Below, in pieces: positions 62,009-64,000 of a DNA stretch of 64,000 nt. The notes under the pieces were generated by a model. That model was not told the origin of the DNA, did not search any database, and worked only from the letters and a program-made list of their open reading frames with translations. Source of the stretch: Cytophagales bacterium (GTDB lineage: Bacteria; Bacteroidota; Bacteroidia; Cytophagales; Cyclobacteriaceae); contig JAKSDQ010000248.1 in assembly GCA_022360015.1 (NCBI GenBank), positions 1 to 64,000 of the forward strand, given 5' to 3'. Position 1 is the stretch's first letter; each line of letters starts with the position of its first letter. The position numbers and the translations under genes are program-made.

Positions 62009-63229
62009 TTAACCAACCACTTCTGCAAAAAATAAATGACAAATTAAAAAAGTCAGCACTGACAAAATGATGCCATACATAAAGATATTGAAGGATACCC
62101 GGAGAAAACCGAATTTTCTGTCCAGGTTTAGCCCCAGATAATAAATATCCCTGCCTATACTGTTGTACAATTTGTCAGCACTGCCCATCAATTGATTCAG
62201 GCCATCTACATAAGATTTTTCCTCCATATTTTTGAAATTGCCATAAAACAACAAATGATGAAAGCCTGGCTCAGAACTGTTGCCATGGGTTTTATCAGGA
62301 CGTGTGGCGAGGATGGCAAAGACGATGGATGCCAGATTAGTGGCAAGAATCAAAAAAATGGGCACAATCAAATGGGGATCATCGTTTATTTTTCCTAATA
62401 AAGTACCCAAAATGATGGATAAAATGATCGCATTAATCGAAATTAAAATATTAGACTTTCTGTCGACCATGGCATTTAAGGTATAATGATTTTTGGACGT
62501 CAGCCTGAAAAGGGTTTCAATTCCACGCTCCGGCCGGTTAACCATTTTGGCATATTTCTTTTTTAGCTCTTTTAAGCCCTTTTCATCGATTTTCAGTTCC
62601 CTTTCCAGCCAGGCATCTTTCTTTTTATCCAGCTTTTTTTTCATTTTATTCAGCACCACGAGATTGTCCCCGAGTCCAAATGTATAAGTACTTTGACCGT
62701 AAGCTGAAAGATAACGTTGTTTTCTGAGCTTATTATCCAAATAATCCAGCCAATGCTCATCATCGTAATGTTCGTTTTTTACTGCCTGCAGATAATTTCT
62801 CAGCTGGGCCTCATACCTGAAAAAGGACTTTTTTCCATATACACTTGTGCAGATATCTGTCAAAAGCGCGTGTTCGGCAGCACTTTCATTATCGATAAGG
62901 GCCAGTGCCTTGTCTATCACCGATTTTTCCAGGCCTGTTTCTGCCGATAGCCCCTTACACAATACATCTGCATCCCTGTATTCCAGGATTTTTATCAAAA
63001 TTGCCAACGTCAATACCTGCAGTTGGTGCGCTGAAAAATTTAATGCAGCACTCGCTTCTTTAAGGGCCTTTACATACTGCTCAAGCAAATATTTTTTAAA
63101 TTTATAAACAGAATCACCTTTATTTTTAAGTTCTTTTTCTGCAAATTCATAGACAATTGAAATCAATTGTTCGCTACGGCCCGGCAAATGATGATTAGTC
63201 TTCATAACCCATTGAAATTTGTGAAACAC
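62009..63229 (-). CDS. Pycsar-effector-like membrane protein (DUF5706) with degenerate N-terminal HD-like domain
   Basis: 406 residues (Met 63229 or 63205). The N-terminal 200 residues are helical and placed like an HD phosphohydrolase domain, but the HxxxH...HD signature is absent (YKFKKYLLEQYVKALKEASA). The C-terminal part is the membrane region shared with Pycsar effectors: ERGIETLFRLTSKNHYTLNA, MVDRKSNILISINAIILSII, VPIFLILATNLASIVFAILA, TRPDKTHGN, ending with a third helix. Such effectors open or disrupt the membrane when bound to cyclic CMP or UMP. No pyrimidine cyclase lies in the window. It is divergent from a metallophosphoesterase-like gene, a pairing that may be functional. Confidence 0.75.
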   Translation of the reverse strand: MFHKFQWVMKTNHHLPGRSEQLISIVYEFAEKELKNKGDSVYKFKKYLLEQYVKALKEASAALNFSAHQLQVLTLAILIKILEYRDADVLCKGLSAETGLEKSVIDKALALIDNESAAEHALLTDICTSVYGKKSFFRYEAQLRNYLQAVKNEHYDDEHWLDYLDNKLRKQRYLSAYGQSTYTFGLGDNLVVLNKMKKKLDKKKDAWLERELKIDEKGLKELKKKYAKMVNRPERGIETLFRLTSKNHYTLNAMVDRKSNILISINAIILSIILGTLLGKINDDPHLIVPIFLILATNLASIVFAILATRPDKTHGNSSEPGFHHLLFYGNFKNMEEKSYVDGLNQLMGSADKLYNSIGRDIYYLGLNLDRKFGFLRVSFNIFMYGIILSVLTFLICHLFFAEVVG

Positions 63230-63329
63230 AAAAAAACTTCATAAGGTTATGAAGTGGTGTCGTTTAAAATACACTGGTTTATCAATTTTTGTCGTTAATT
63301 AGCCCTTTGTTTAACCAAGAAACCAACTC

Positions 63330-64000
63330 ATGCTAACAAACAGGTATACGTTTACCCTACTATTGATATTTATTCTGGGTGCCTGCGCTACCCGTAAAGC
63401 GCATTTCTCCTTGGATTACCAACCTCCAACGGCTGATTCCGAAAAACCTGATTATGCTGTTCTTTTTTTTGGAGGAGCGGATAAAAGCCCTGATAACGGC
63501 GGCTCTGCCTTTGAGGGATTAAAACAGCACCTGGAAACAACGGAAAAAGGCGCTTTAATATTGTTGGGAAACAATGGTGCAAAAAGAGGCATGTCCGATT
63601 CGACTGCCGAAAGTTCCCGCAAAAGAACAAAAAGATTGCTCGAAGGAAAACTGGGTACTATCAGCGCTTTCAAGGGGGATGTATTTGCTGTTCCCGGAAA
63701 TCATGATTGGGCTAATGGTGGCAGAAGCGGTTATCAAAGGATTTTAAGGCTGGAAGAATTTTTAGAAGATTATTTGGGAGAAAATGTGCTGGTGCCCAAC
63801 AACGGCTGCCCCGGGCCTTATGAAGTTGAGATAAGGGAGGGATTGGTATTTTTATTTCTAAATACGCAATGGTGGTTACATGAATGGGAGAAAGGCGGTC
63901 CGGAAACTGGTTGTGAAATGGAGGGTGACCTGGATTTCATTGTACAATTGGATGACGCCCTGAAGCGCCACATGAATAAGAAAATAATCGTAATAGGCCA
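63330..64000 (+). CDS. Metallophosphoesterase-like lipoprotein, partial at the window end
   Basis: The open frame runs from ATG 63330 to the window edge (223 codons seen). A signal peptide with lipobox (LLLIFILGAC) is followed by a calcineurin-like phosphoesterase fold. Motif III, FAVPGNHDWANGG, is intact. Motif I reads YAVLFFGGADKSPDN and motif II LLGNNGAKRGM, where active enzymes of this Bacteroidota group normally have GD and GDN; the metal-binding Asp residues therefore look changed. The stretch YEVEIREGLVFLFLNTQWWL is typical of the family. Long members carry a C-terminal outer-membrane barrel, not visible here. Confidence 0.8.
   Translation, partial: MLTNRYTFTLLLIFILGACATRKAHFSLDYQPPTADSEKPDYAVLFFGGADKSPDNGGSAFEGLKQHLETTEKGALILLGNNGAKRGMSDSTAESSRKRTKRLLEGKLGTISAFKGDVFAVPGNHDWANGGRSGYQRILRLEEFLEDYLGENVLVPNNGCPGPYEVEIREGLVFLFLNTQWWLHEWEKGGPETGCEMEGDLDFIVQLDDALKRHMNKKIIVIG

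Noticed and set aside
1-64000. CRISPR array, integron or prophage
   Set aside because: No regularly spaced short direct repeats, integrase, attC-like sites or phage structural genes were seen.

Overview
The window looks like a chromosomal segment of a free-living Bacteroidota bacterium, probably order Cytophagales. The evidence is TonB-dependent receptors with carboxypeptidase-like N-terminal domains, a SusC/SusD pair, many lipoproteins and PorT-like barrels, a type IX secretion sorting-domain remnant, an RHS gene with a coiled-coil/barrel companion, and promoters of the TTG-N19/20-TAnnTTTG type. I saw no rRNA, tRNA, CRISPR array, IS transposase or phage module.

Layout. 1-3.5 kb: an RHS gene and its companion, both frameshifted, then a decayed NmrA-like gene. 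3.5-7.5 kb: a siderophore-type receptor behind a Fur-like box, a small membrane protein and a flavodoxin-family reductase. 7.5-11.6 kb: barrels, a glyoxalase-fold protein, a SUKH-like protein and a gene broken by three frameshifts. 11.9-16.8 kb: a probable metal (zinc?) uptake locus of propeller lipoprotein, DUF4625 lipoprotein and TonB receptor, with three copies of a TGCAAC-N3-GTTGCA operator. 17-23.3 kb: accessory genes and remnants, a DUF4143 ATPase and a frameshifted membrane GAF protein. 23.4-26.7 kb: a purple-acid-phosphatase-like enzyme and a CapK-type adenylating enzyme. 26.8-36.8 kb: a kinase-less propeller/AraC regulator followed by a planctomycete-type cassette (PSCyt1-DUF1549-DUF1553, DUF1501, DUF2231-cytochrome-LRR) and a tandem FKBP. 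37-43.7 kb: DoxX, a small XRE locus, an AlkD-like protein, a twin-CX3C lipoprotein and a sugar-phosphate isomerase-like protein. 44-49 kb: a glycan-binding/Hint protein, SDR, DsrE-like and DUF2911 proteins and an FGE-like lipoprotein. 49-56 kb: a Ca-type P-ATPase, a RelE-type toxin-antitoxin pair, an FtsX-type permease and an AAC(3)-I-like acetyltransferase. 56-62 kb: SusD, SusC and a divergent DeoR regulator. 62-64 kb: a Pycsar-effector-like membrane protein divergent from a metallophosphoesterase-like lipoprotein cut by the window end.

Three themes stand out. First, metal-responsive outer-membrane uptake, with both an iron-type and a second-metal-type operator visible. Second, an extracytoplasmic haem/DUF1501 cassette with its own sensor-regulator, whose function is unknown. 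Third, a dispersed intergenic repeat (four copies) lying beside truncated genes, together with many one-base frameshifts that fall only in accessory genes. The best candidates for undescribed biology are the kinase-less sensor plus planctomycete-type cassette, the Hint/glycan-binding secreted protein, the TGCAAC regulon and the Pycsar-effector-like/phosphoesterase pair. All functions are inferred from sequence reading alone.
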